Assembly (NCBI GenBank): GCA_002418835.1
Contig: DIEX01000018.1
Coordinates: forward strand, 370,142 to 434,141
Length of the DNA: 64,000 nt
Reading direction: 5' to 3'
DNA from: Spirochaetia bacterium UBA5763
GTDB taxonomy: Bacteria > Spirochaetota > UBA4802 > UBA5550
In this document: positions 16,448 through 23,785 of the stretch, piece by piece
Numbering within the stretch: position 1 is the stretch's first letter
Layout of the letters: every line of letters starts with the position of its first letter
Made by a program: the position numbers and the translations under genes
The notes under the pieces: model-generated
The model's input: only the letters and a program-made list of their open reading frames with translations
Databases searched by the model: none
What the model was told of the DNA's origin: nothing

Positions 16448-17431
16448 ATGGCAATAATCAGGGAAGAGTGCAGAATTGAAAATCTTTACATCATCGATAC
16501 CGGGCAGTTCAATCTGCCATCATTGACTTCTGTATTCTGCCTGTTCGACGGGGAGAGAGCTCTTCTCCTGGATGCTGGGACTTCAGATAACACAGATGCG
16601 ATACTGCAATCCCTTACAGGATTCGGAATCCCCCATAAAAAATTAATCGGAGTGCTCCCCAGCCATTATCACTTTGATCACGGCGGAGGATCTTCAGCAC
16701 TGTGGCAAAGGATGCGAGAAATCAATCCTGATTTCAGAATATACACAACGGCACTTACAAAAAGAAAGCTCATGGATGGAACTTCACATCTGCGCGGTGC
16801 AGCCTCCACATTCGGACGGTTTGTCGGAACAATGGAACCAGCTCCTGATGATGCTTTTATTCTGCTTGAGCCGGACTCTTTTCTCCCGCTGGAATTCAAT
16901 GATGGCTCCCGAATTAAGCTTCTCCATACACCGGGGCATACCCCTGATCACTGCTCACCTGCTGTTATGAAAGACGGCAGGTGCGTATTCTGTTTTGCCG
17001 CTGAAGCCTGCGGAACAATGTACACAAGCAGGGTTATACTCACAACGCCATCATCAATGCCTCCGAATTTTTGTTTTGCAGATTACATGAAGAGTTTTGA
17101 AAAAGTCCGGGCAATCCATCCTGAAATGCTGGGGCTCTGCCATTTCGGTGTAATTACAGGTGATGACATTGTGACGTTCTTTGATGAACATCTGACATTT
17201 ATGATTAATCTACGCAACGGGATTGCCGGAGCCTTTAAAGAAAATCAGTCAACCTCACACGTGATGAATGCTACTGAACACCTGTGGGAGAACCGCATTG
17301 ACAGCGGGTTTCACAATATAAAAGGGAGCGAGCTTTTTTTCGGGAACCTCAGGCTTGCCCTGACTTACGGCATTATGGTTGACCTTGGGCTCCGTGAGCC
17401 TAAGTATGAAGAGCGGTTTTCTCTGAAGTGA
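16448..17431 (+). CDS. MBL-fold metallo-hydrolase
   Basis: 327 residues with the metallo-beta-lactamase fold: LLLDAGTSDN, then the metal motif SHYHFDHGGG (HxHxDH), a further histidine in HTPGHTPDH and one in LGLCHFGV. These are enough to bind two metal ions. The substrate cannot be named; glyoxalase II-like, lactonase-like and flavodiiron-like members share these motifs, but no flavodoxin domain follows. It lies 20 bases downstream of the PerR-like gene and may be cotranscribed with it and part of a peroxide response. Confidence 0.85.
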   Translation: MAIIREECRIENLYIIDTGQFNLPSLTSVFCLFDGERALLLDAGTSDNTDAILQSLTGFGIPHKKLIGVLPSHYHFDHGGGSSALWQRMREINPDFRIYTTALTKRKLMDGTSHLRGAASTFGRFVGTMEPAPDDAFILLEPDSFLPLEFNDGSRIKLLHTPGHTPDHCSPAVMKDGRCVFCFAAEACGTMYTSRVILTTPSSMPPNFCFADYMKSFEKVRAIHPEMLGLCHFGVITGDDIVTFFDEHLTFMINLRNGIAGAFKENQSTSHVMNATEHLWENRIDSGFHNIKGSELFFGNLRLALTYGIMVDLGLREPKYEERFSLK

Positions 17432-17555
17432 AAAGCTGAATATTATCTTAATCCCCACTATTCTCTGTAATTAATTAATCCGGACATACGGTAAATATTT
17501 TTTATTATTTCTTGACAATATTCTATTGATTCACACTATGCAACAAGTTGAATAT

Positions 17556-17575
17556 TATACGGATTTCATAGTATA
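17556..17575. promoter_or_regulatory. Possible PadR operator
   Basis: TATAC and GTATA form an inverted repeat with a 10-base spacer about 50 bases upstream of the PadR gene; a TTGACA (17512-17517) lies further upstream. Short arms, so weak. Confidence 0.3.
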
Positions 17576-17626
17576 AAAGTGCTAATCAAAAACCGGGCGT
17601 TTTAACAGATGGAGAAAAAATAGAAT

Positions 17627-18175
17627 ATGGCTCTTTCCCATTCAATTCTTGCGACACTTATAGGGCGGGGAAAATCTCTCAGCGGGTATGATCTTGCCAA
17701 GGAGTTTAACAGTTCAGTGGGGTTCTACTGGAAAACAACTCATCAGCAGATATACAGGGAGCTTGCAAGGCTTGAAAAAGAGGGGATGGTTACATCCGAA
17801 GTTGTCAAGCAGAAGGATCGCCCTGATAAGAAGATCTATAACATAACAGATACAGGTAAAGTACATCTTATCGGCTGGATTGCGGAACCTTCAATTCCGA
17901 CTCCGATAAAAGAGGATATGCTTGTTAAAATGTATGTAGGCTTCCTTGTGCCAAAGGATATTCTAATAAAGGAACTGCAGCAGCTTAAGGATCTCCATGA
18001 GGAGAAACTACGGCTCTTCAGGGAGTATGAGAAGATCTATTTCTCCGATGTGAAAAATATGCCTGTTAAGGGGAAGTACCGTTACCTTAACCTCCGTACA
18101 GGTATCAACTTTGAGCTGTTTCACATCAGGTGGTGTGAAGAGGCCATAGAATTTCTTAATAATGAATTTGAATAA
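17627..18175 (+). CDS. PadR-family transcriptional regulator
   Basis: 182 residues. The N-terminus has the PadR winged helix: LSHSILATLIGRGKSLSGYDLAKEF, then WKTTHQQIYRELARLEKEGMV and the wing DRPDKKIYNITDTGK. The C-terminal half is the helical Vir_act_alpha_C-type dimerisation domain (EDMLVKMYVGFLVP, HIRWCEEAIEFL). PadR proteins repress genes for detoxifying phenolic or other small compounds. It sits 23 bases before the nitronate monooxygenase gene and most likely controls the pair. GGAGAA lies ahead of the ATG. Confidence 0.92.
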   Translation: MALSHSILATLIGRGKSLSGYDLAKEFNSSVGFYWKTTHQQIYRELARLEKEGMVTSEVVKQKDRPDKKIYNITDTGKVHLIGWIAEPSIPTPIKEDMLVKMYVGFLVPKDILIKELQQLKDLHEEKLRLFREYEKIYFSDVKNMPVKGKYRYLNLRTGINFELFHIRWCEEAIEFLNNEFE

Positions 18176-18198
18176 AAAAACAAAGAGGTAAATATATC

Positions 18199-19236
18199 AT
18201 GAAAACCAGAATAACTGAACTCTTCAAGATCAAGTACCCCATAGTACTCCCCGGCATGAGCTGGATCAGTACTCCGGAACTTGTTGCGGCTGTATGTAAC
18301 GCGGGCGGTATCGGCTGGCTTGCTACAGGTCCTCTTTCAACAAAAGAGACAGAAGCTGCTGTTAAGAAGATCAGGTCACTGACAGATAAGCCTTTCGGTG
18401 CAGGCGCAACACTCCTTATGCCCGGCGCTAAAGAGAACGCGGAAGTTCTCATAGATATGCAGGTTCCTGTACTTAACGTATCTCTTGGGAAACCGGATGA
18501 AATCGTTAAACGGGTTCACAACTACGGCGGAAAAGTTATCCAGACAGTTATAGGCGCAAAACATGCGTTAGCTGCTGTAAAGGGTGGAGTTGACGCTCTA
18601 CAGGTGACTGGTTATGAAGCTGCTGCTCATGGTGGTAAAGTCGCGAACCTCTGCCTCATCCCTTCAATAAAAGAGCTGGTTGATGTTCCTATTGTTGCAT
18701 CAGGTGGATTCGCAACAGGCCAGGGACTTGCAGCTGCTCTCGCTCTTGGTGCAGATGCGGTTGCAATGGGTACAAGGCTTGCAACAACAAAAGAGAGCCC
18801 TGTTCATGACAGAACAAAGCAGGCTCACCTTGCGGCAGGCGTTGAAGATACACTCTATTCAAACAGGTTCGACGGACTCTGGTGCCGTGTTCTTAAATCA
18901 AAATCAGCCGAGAAGTCAATCAAAGGGGGCATGAACCTTTTTAAAGCAGCGCTCGTCGGCCCGCAGATTGCTAAATCAATGGATCTCCCTTTAATGAAAG
19001 TTATGCTCGGCATGCTGGCACAGCCGGACAAAATGATGACTCTTGCTCACATGGCTACAGCCTTCGGAAAAATTCAGGCAGCCACAGAGGAAGGGGATTA
19101 TGATGTTAAGGGTGTTGAGCTCATCGGACAGTGCTGCGGTCTTATCCATGATATGCCCACTGTTAAAGAGACAATTGACAGAATCATCAAAGAAGCAAAA
19201 GAAACTTCTTCAAAAACTGCAGAAATGCTCAAGTAA
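18199..19236 (+). CDS. Nitronate monooxygenase (2-nitropropane dioxygenase) family
   Basis: A 345-residue FMN-binding TIM barrel. Recognisable parts are KYPIVLPGMSWISTPELVAAVCNAGGIGWLA at the N-terminus, DALQVTGYEAAAHGG with the active-site histidine region of the family, VPIVASGGFATGQGLAAALALGADAVAMGTRL forming the phosphate-binding end, and a cysteine-containing tail. The family includes nitronate monooxygenases and FabK-type enoyl reductases; the HGG motif favours the former. With the PadR gene it looks like a small inducible detoxification unit, closed by a strong terminator. Exact substrate is inferred from family only. Confidence 0.9.
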   Translation: MKTRITELFKIKYPIVLPGMSWISTPELVAAVCNAGGIGWLATGPLSTKETEAAVKKIRSLTDKPFGAGATLLMPGAKENAEVLIDMQVPVLNVSLGKPDEIVKRVHNYGGKVIQTVIGAKHALAAVKGGVDALQVTGYEAAAHGGKVANLCLIPSIKELVDVPIVASGGFATGQGLAAALALGADAVAMGTRLATTKESPVHDRTKQAHLAAGVEDTLYSNRFDGLWCRVLKSKSAEKSIKGGMNLFKAALVGPQIAKSMDLPLMKVMLGMLAQPDKMMTLAHMATAFGKIQAATEEGDYDVKGVELIGQCCGLIHDMPTVKETIDRIIKEAKETSSKTAEMLK

Positions 19237-19253
19237 ATAGATTTATTTTATTG

Positions 19254-19281
19254 AGGGGTGTCATCAGGCACCCCTTTTTTT
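19254..19281 (+). terminator. Intrinsic terminator of the PadR-NMO unit
   Basis: AGGGGTG and CACCCCT form a 7-bp stem with an 8-base loop, followed by seven T. It lies 17 bases past the stop codon. Confidence 0.9.
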
Positions 19282-19298
19282 ATTCCTGAAAAATTACC

Positions 19299-19326
19299 CC
19301 TTTGCGTCTTAGCGCCTTTGCGAGAG
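19299..19326 (-). repeat. Short direct-repeat element
   Basis: CCTTTGCG occurs twice, 16 bases apart (19299-19306, 19315-19322), in the phrase CTTAGCGCCTTTGCGAGAG. Sequences of this kind recur in many unrelated bacterial genomes. It ends just after the stop of the crotonase-family gene. Confidence 0.45.
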
Positions 19327-19331
19327 AACAG

Positions 19332-20102
19332 CTATCCCTTAATCTTATTCATTTTCAAAGCTGCGCCCATGGCAAGGAGTGTCTGGTTGCGGTCCTCCAT
19401 ATTCAGCGCCTGCTCCATCCCCCCTGCATCGAGGTTCATGTTAATCGCTTCTTTGGTTAGGCGGAGCCCCATATGATTTTTTGTTATCATGATCTTCGCG
19501 TACTCCATGGCTGTCTCCTGAAGTTTATCCCGCTCCACGATTCTTGAAACAAGCCCGAGATTCCATGCCTCCTCTGATGTCATGAATTTCCCTGTATACA
19601 TGAATTCATATGCTCTCCCTGCACCGATCATCCTGGGCAGGAGATAGCTGCACGCCATGTCCGCTCCGCCCAGTCCTATGTTTATATACGCAGCGCTGAA
19701 CTTTGCGTCCGGGCTTATTATCCTTATGTCTGAGGAGAGAACAAAGCTGAATCCCTGACCAGCGGCAGCTCCATGTACTGTTGTGATTATCGGCTGTGGA
19801 GCTCTCCTCATGTGGAGGTTTATGCGTGCCAGTCTTGCCTGAAACCTGTAGAACTCCTCTGTGCTCATTTTAGGAGCTGTCTCCATAGACTCCTTCATGT
19901 CCAGGCCCGCGCAGAAACCTTTTTCTCCATTGCCTTTAAGCAGAACAATAACTGTATCCAGGTCATAAAGTCTCTGGCGCCAGAAATCCTCAAGCTCCTC
20001 CATCATCAGGTGGGTTATGGCATTATAGCTTTCAGGCCTGTTAAGTGAGAGCTGCATTATCCCTTTTTCAACTGTTTCGTATTGAATTGTCCTGTATTCC
20101 AT
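19332..20102 (-). CDS. Enoyl-CoA hydratase/isomerase family protein
   Basis: A 256-residue crotonase-fold protein. The CoA/oxyanion loops are visible as GFCAGLDMKE (about residues 62-71) and GAAAGQGFSFVLSSDIRI (111-128). The glutamates that act in classical hydratases are absent; instead the sequence reads INIGLGGADMACSYLL with Asp148, a pattern shared with isomerase-like or unassigned members. It therefore may not be a plain beta-oxidation hydratase. The gene stands alone, with GGGGGA seven bases ahead of its ATG. CoA-ester substrate is unknown. Confidence 0.85.
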   Translation of the reverse strand: MEYRTIQYETVEKGIMQLSLNRPESYNAITHLMMEELEDFWRQRLYDLDTVIVLLKGNGEKGFCAGLDMKESMETAPKMSTEEFYRFQARLARINLHMRRAPQPIITTVHGAAAGQGFSFVLSSDIRIISPDAKFSAAYINIGLGGADMACSYLLPRMIGAGRAYEFMYTGKFMTSEEAWNLGLVSRIVERDKLQETAMEYAKIMITKNHMGLRLTKEAINMNLDAGGMEQALNMEDRNQTLLAMGAALKMNKIKG

Positions 20103-20310
20103 TACTATTCCCCCGTTCGTTTTATTATCTCCGGAATATGGCGGTATTCAGTATATGATAGCGCTTCGTTTTTACAGCTGAATTAAACGTCTGCCGTATA
20201 ACCGGTGTTTTGCATGTTTATATTGCTATAGTCACGGATAATAAAGCTGTAAAATGAAATGTCAATATTAATTATCATATTAAATTATCCATTCATGCAG
20301 GATAATAGTC

Positions 20311-20339
20311 TTGACATTTTATATTATGCCAATTATATT
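20311..20339 (+). promoter_or_regulatory. Strong sigma70-type promoter
   Basis: TTGACA, 17 bases, TATATT: the best promoter match in the window. It would give a 5' leader of about 158 bases for the gene at 20504. The rest of the 20103-20503 gap shows no convincing coding sequence. Confidence 0.7.
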
Positions 20340-20503
20340 CAAAAAGCAATAAACAAACCGGTACTATTCCAGGATACAGAGACTTCAAAAAAATATTTCA
20401 TGTCTTTCAGGAGGGGATCTGATATATTGCCAGGAGTTGAATGTCTCCTTATTTATGGTGTAACCGTAAAACTAACTACCACTATTCAGGAGGATCTTAA
20501 CTG

Positions 20504-21046
20504 ATGAAAAAGTCTACAATAGTTAAAGGCTCAATGGCAGCTCTTCTTGCAGTTCTTCTTGCTCTCCCGCTTTTTTCAGCAAAACTTGGCGGAAAAGAAA
20601 TGGTTCAGAATGGTTCAGGTTCAAGAACAAAATTTGGCATGCATCTCTATAATGCAGCTCTCTCAGTTCCACAGGAGATGAAAGGCGGAGATGAAAATAC
20701 AATAATTAATGCAGATGAACCGATGTCTATCTATATTTCAATAACATCCGGTATGATATCAAAAGAAAAATTTGTTGATGCGGTATCTGAAGGTTTTGAC
20801 AGTGCTGCTAAATCAGGTTTTGCTGCTGATAAAAGCGCTTATCTTAATCTGTATAATGGTGTGACTATTCAGAAAGGGGATTCCTTCAATAACTATTACA
20901 TCCCCGGACAGGGACTCACTGTAACTCATAACAACAAAGCTCTCGGAACAATAAAAGGCGTTCAGATTAAAAAAGCTTTCTTCGCTATTTTTATAGGGCC
21001 AAAACCGGCTCAGGCATCTCTTAAAAAAGGTATGCTCGGTAAATAA
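20504..21046 (+). CDS. Secreted chalcone-isomerase-like protein
   Basis: 180 residues with a signal peptide (AALLAVLLALPLFSA). The mature protein starts LGGKEMVQNGSGSRTKFGMHLYNAALSVP, matching the 'lnG.G.R.k....vY.a.Lyl' opening of bacterial chalcone-isomerase-fold proteins, and the closing GTIKGVQIKKAFFAIFIGPKPAQASLKKGMLG matches their last helix and strand. Bacterial members are periplasmic and generally thought to bind fatty acids rather than isomerise chalcones. AGGAGG lies ten bases ahead of the ATG. It has its own strong promoter and ends in a palindromic terminator. Confidence 0.85.
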   Translation: MKKSTIVKGSMAALLAVLLALPLFSAKLGGKEMVQNGSGSRTKFGMHLYNAALSVPQEMKGGDENTIINADEPMSIYISITSGMISKEKFVDAVSEGFDSAAKSGFAADKSAYLNLYNGVTIQKGDSFNNYYIPGQGLTVTHNNKALGTIKGVQIKKAFFAIFIGPKPAQASLKKGMLGK

Positions 21047-21051
21047 TTTGT

Positions 21052-21087
21052 TTATGTTGAGACGTAGCATGCTACGTCTCAACATAA
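21052..21087. terminator. 36-bp perfect palindrome between convergent genes
   Basis: An uninterrupted palindrome with 18-base arms (TTATGTTGAGACGTAGCA and its complement), centred on CATG, fills the gap between the chalcone-isomerase-like gene and the convergent OmpA gene. AT-rich sequence follows on both sides. It probably acts as a two-way terminator, and may be a dispersed palindromic element. Confidence 0.75.
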
Positions 21088-21089
21088 TA

Positions 21090-22586
21090 TTATTTTATAA
21101 TAAAATCCACCCTGCGGTTATACTGGTTAGTATCATTTGGCTCTGCCTGAACAAATCCATTCCCTGCTGTTTTAATCCGGTTTTTATTTATCCCTCTCTT
21201 TACAAGATACTCCTTAACAGTCTCTGCCCTGATAAGGCTTAATTTTCTGTTTGCGTGGTATGAGCCTATACCGTCAGCAAACCCATCAATATGCAGATTA
21301 AGGGTACTGTTTTTTCTCAGGTATTCAATGAGCTCCTGCATGTACGGAATATCAGCAACCTGGAGATCTGCCGAGTTGAATTCAAAGTAGACAGGCCTGA
21401 TTTTAAACTCCTTTTCAACTTTCTGCTCAAAGGTTATTGAGGGTGTGATTGAGGTTTTCCCGGGAAATATCTCAAGGGCAAATTCCTTCATGTCTGCATT
21501 ACCGGGAATTGCAAGTATTCTTTTAATGTCTGATGAGACTGTAAGTTTGATATCTCCATTACTGTCCGGCTGTTTGATTTCACTTTTAACTGGATCAGTT
21601 CCCGGTTTTTTTGATTTAAAAAAAAGCAGGCGGACATTTACACCTTCAGTTGTTTTATAATTTCCCGGGTCTGTCTTTATTGTTATATCAGACTTTTTAA
21701 TTGCCGCGGAAACAGCTTTGGATATTTTTTTCAGTGAGAGGTCATAACTCCCGGCAATACCTCCGCTGTTTGTGGCAATGATGATCCCGGTGCTGCTGAG
21801 TTCGCAGAAAGATATTTCATCACCTTCGCTGTTCAACGCCGGCTCTTCAATAATCTCTCCACCATTCTCCGCAGATATTGAAGAGAAATAAATATTCCGA
21901 GATGTGTTTCCGTTTTTATAACCGCTAAGAATGTATACATCTCTATATGATGACTTTGCTGCTGATGAAATATTGATTGTATTATCCCCGGTTATCTTTG
22001 CTGTCTGTACATCCTCCCAGAAATCGCTTTTTTTTGTCACCTTGACTATTGTTGTTCTGGAAACAGCTCCATGAGATACACGTGTGAAATAGATAGTGCC
22101 GCCGTCTTTTGTCAGTGAAGGATGCAGTTCATCCCCCATGGTGTTTACAACGCCGTATAACTGTTCAGGCTTGTTCCATTTGCCCTCTTTCCGGTCTGAG
22201 TAATAAATATCATAAGAGGGGTTTGCAGAACTGCCTGATTTAAGGCTCCCGGACCTGTTTGATGAAAAAAATATTTTTTTCCCGTCAGAAGATAGAAACG
22301 GCGAGAGATCCTCCGCGTCACTATTCAGTTCCGGCAGCGGTGAGGGTTCGGTCCATTTGCCCCCTTTATATTCAGTAAAATAAAGGTCGCTGGTATCTAA
22401 TCCTTTCGGTTTTCTTGCGAATATTATAAGTTTCCTGTCGGATGATATGGTGCATGATGTTTCGTCGCCATCTGTATTAATCATCTTCAGGAGGGAAGTA
22501 TCGATATTTATTTTTGCCGCAAACAGTGAAGTGGTAATCAGAAGGGGGATTAAGGCTAAACTCGATATTTTCAGTCGGGATTTCAT
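21090..22586 (-). CDS. OmpA-family protein with PD40 repeats
   Basis: About 498 residues. A signal peptide (SSLALIPLLITTSLFA) is followed by PD40/WD40-like beta-propeller units (DETSCTISSDRKLIIFARK; DLSPFLSSDGKKIFFSSNRSG; ELHPSLTKDGGTIYFTRVS) and a C-terminal OmpA domain (VYFEFNSADLQ, LHIDGFADGIGSYHANRKLSLIRAETV, NRRVDFI) that binds peptidoglycan. It should anchor a propeller in the periplasm. The longer frame begins at 22640, but the methionine at 22586 directly precedes the signal peptide and has AGAGG upstream, so I start there. The exact partner of the propeller is unknown. Confidence 0.88.
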   Translation of the reverse strand: MKSRLKISSLALIPLLITTSLFAAKINIDTSLLKMINTDGDETSCTISSDRKLIIFARKPKGLDTSDLYFTEYKGGKWTEPSPLPELNSDAEDLSPFLSSDGKKIFFSSNRSGSLKSGSSANPSYDIYYSDRKEGKWNKPEQLYGVVNTMGDELHPSLTKDGGTIYFTRVSHGAVSRTTIVKVTKKSDFWEDVQTAKITGDNTINISSAAKSSYRDVYILSGYKNGNTSRNIYFSSISAENGGEIIEEPALNSEGDEISFCELSSTGIIIATNSGGIAGSYDLSLKKISKAVSAAIKKSDITIKTDPGNYKTTEGVNVRLLFFKSKKPGTDPVKSEIKQPDSNGDIKLTVSSDIKRILAIPGNADMKEFALEIFPGKTSITPSITFEQKVEKEFKIRPVYFEFNSADLQVADIPYMQELIEYLRKNSTLNLHIDGFADGIGSYHANRKLSLIRAETVKEYLVKRGINKNRIKTAGNGFVQAEPNDTNQYNRRVDFIIK

Positions 22587-22707
22587 CAACAGGGAACCTC
22601 TGATATTATAGTTATACCTTCTTTTTATCGGAAAAATCAATATAAAAATGGAGTTATAAATACTGTTACAGATTTGGCAGGGGGTTATGGCGGCTGAAAA
22701 TGGAGTA

Positions 22708-23127
22708 TCAGTTTCTCTCTTTGAGAGGGAGGACTATTTTTATCACATTGCCATGATTTATCCACTCAATATCACATAGCTGCTTGAGAAGGTATATGCC
22801 GCGTCCCCTGATATTGAGTTTTGAGCCGGGCTGCCAGTTGAGATCCCCGCTGTCCAGATCGTTATAATTAAATCCGGAACCTTCATCTTCAATCAGTATT
22901 TGAATATTTTTGCTGTTATTATAAATTTTAACAGTTACATTTTTTGCCGGGTCCCATGAGTTTCCATGCTCCATTGCGTTTACTATAGCTTCATCCAGAA
23001 TAAGGTTCAGATCAAAATCATCAATATCAATAGTCCCTCCGATTTCCCGGAGTTTTTTCCTGATTGTGGAGATAATTGCTGTTTTATTGCATTTTTCTGA
23101 AATAAATGTGCTGTGGTAGACAATCAT
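22708..23127 (-). CDS. RsbW-like anti-sigma factor / serine kinase
   Basis: 139 residues with the GHKL ATP-binding fold of the RsbW/SpoIIAB group: N box LILDEAIVNAMEHGNSW, G1 box IEDEGSGFNY, and G2 box GRGIYLLKQLCD. These proteins bind a sigma factor or phosphorylate a STAS-domain antagonist, which are the two sides of a partner switch. No sigma-factor gene is adjacent, but a STAS gene lies 315 bases away beyond the tRNA, running the other way. Start is the ATG at 23127; the ribosome-binding site is weak. Confidence 0.85.
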   Translation of the reverse strand: MIVYHSTFISEKCNKTAIISTIRKKLREIGGTIDIDDFDLNLILDEAIVNAMEHGNSWDPAKNVTVKIYNNSKNIQILIEDEGSGFNYNDLDSGDLNWQPGSKLNIRGRGIYLLKQLCDIEWINHGNVIKIVLPLKERN

Positions 23128-23188
23128 GCTGGAATTTCTTCTGTAAATTTACCGGTAAGCCATAATCTGATATGCTGAATTTTTAATG

Positions 23189-23262
23189 TCGGGGTGGGGA
23201 GATTCGAACTCCCGACTTCTTCGTCCCGAACGAAGCGCGCTACCTGGCTGCGCTACACCCCG
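23189..23262 (-). tRNA. tRNA-Pro (anticodon CGG)
   Basis: Read on the minus strand, the acceptor stem CGGGGTG pairs with CACCCCG, with A as discriminator. The anticodon arm is CTTCG-TTCGGGA-CGAAG, placing CGG as anticodon. The T arm carries GTTCGAATC. CCA is not encoded. Confidence 0.95.
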
Positions 23263-23277
23263 ATTTAATCTACGTGT

Positions 23278-23305
23278 AAAATAATTTTATGCATATTTAA
23301 GTCAA
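23278..23305 (-). promoter_or_regulatory. Candidate promoter of tRNA-Pro
   Basis: TTGACT, 16 bases, TATTTT on the minus strand, ending 15 bases before the mature tRNA 5' end. Confidence 0.5.
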
Positions 23306-23441
23306 TTATTTTCTTTAAGATTATGTATTATTTTTAAAACCATTATTCACGAAAATGAATGAACAACCTCGACATTCACTCATAAAAAATACTTGCACCA
23401 TAAGGATATTATTTTAATGCTGAATCTCAGGAGCACAAATA

Positions 23442-23771
23442 ATGCAATTCGTATATAAATATGTTGATAATGTTCCTGTTATCTCTTTCAAACGTGATGA
23501 CGGCAGCCTTGTGGGATATGATATAGATCTCTTTGGTGAAGAGGTTATATCAGTTCTTATGGAGGATACTGTTAAATTAGCGTTTGATCTGAGGAACAAT
23601 CCTTATCTTAACAGCTTCGGACTCGGGGAACTTATTAACATAAGGCATTTTTTCATGGAGCGCGGAATTTCCTGTGTGCTCATTATCGAAAATAAAAAAA
23701 TACATAAACTTCTCGAAATGGTGGGAATTGAAGATCTTTTTGAAACTGTCGCATCAGAAGATCAAATTTAA
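23442..23771 (+). CDS. STAS-domain protein (anti-sigma factor antagonist-like)
   Basis: 109 residues matching the STAS fold: VKLAFDLRNNPYLNSFGLGELINIRHFF, where the serine of NSFGLG corresponds to the residue phosphorylated in SpoIIAA/RsbV, then GISCVLIIENKKIHKLLEMVGIEDLFE. It begins with a slightly longer N-terminal beta region than the simplest family members. A kinase of the RsbW type is encoded nearby on the opposite strand, so both may belong to one partner-switching system. The PlsB-like gene follows after 14 bases and is probably cotranscribed. Confidence 0.85.
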   Translation: MQFVYKYVDNVPVISFKRDDGSLVGYDIDLFGEEVISVLMEDTVKLAFDLRNNPYLNSFGLGELINIRHFFMERGISCVLIIENKKIHKLLEMVGIEDLFETVASEDQI

Positions 23772-23785
23772 AGAATGGGGCAATT

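Noticed and set aside
20259..20504. An 81-codon open frame overlapping the chalcone-isomerase-like start
   Set aside because: A near-consensus promoter (20311-20339) lies inside it, so most of it would not be in the transcript; no ribosome-binding site or family similarity is seen.
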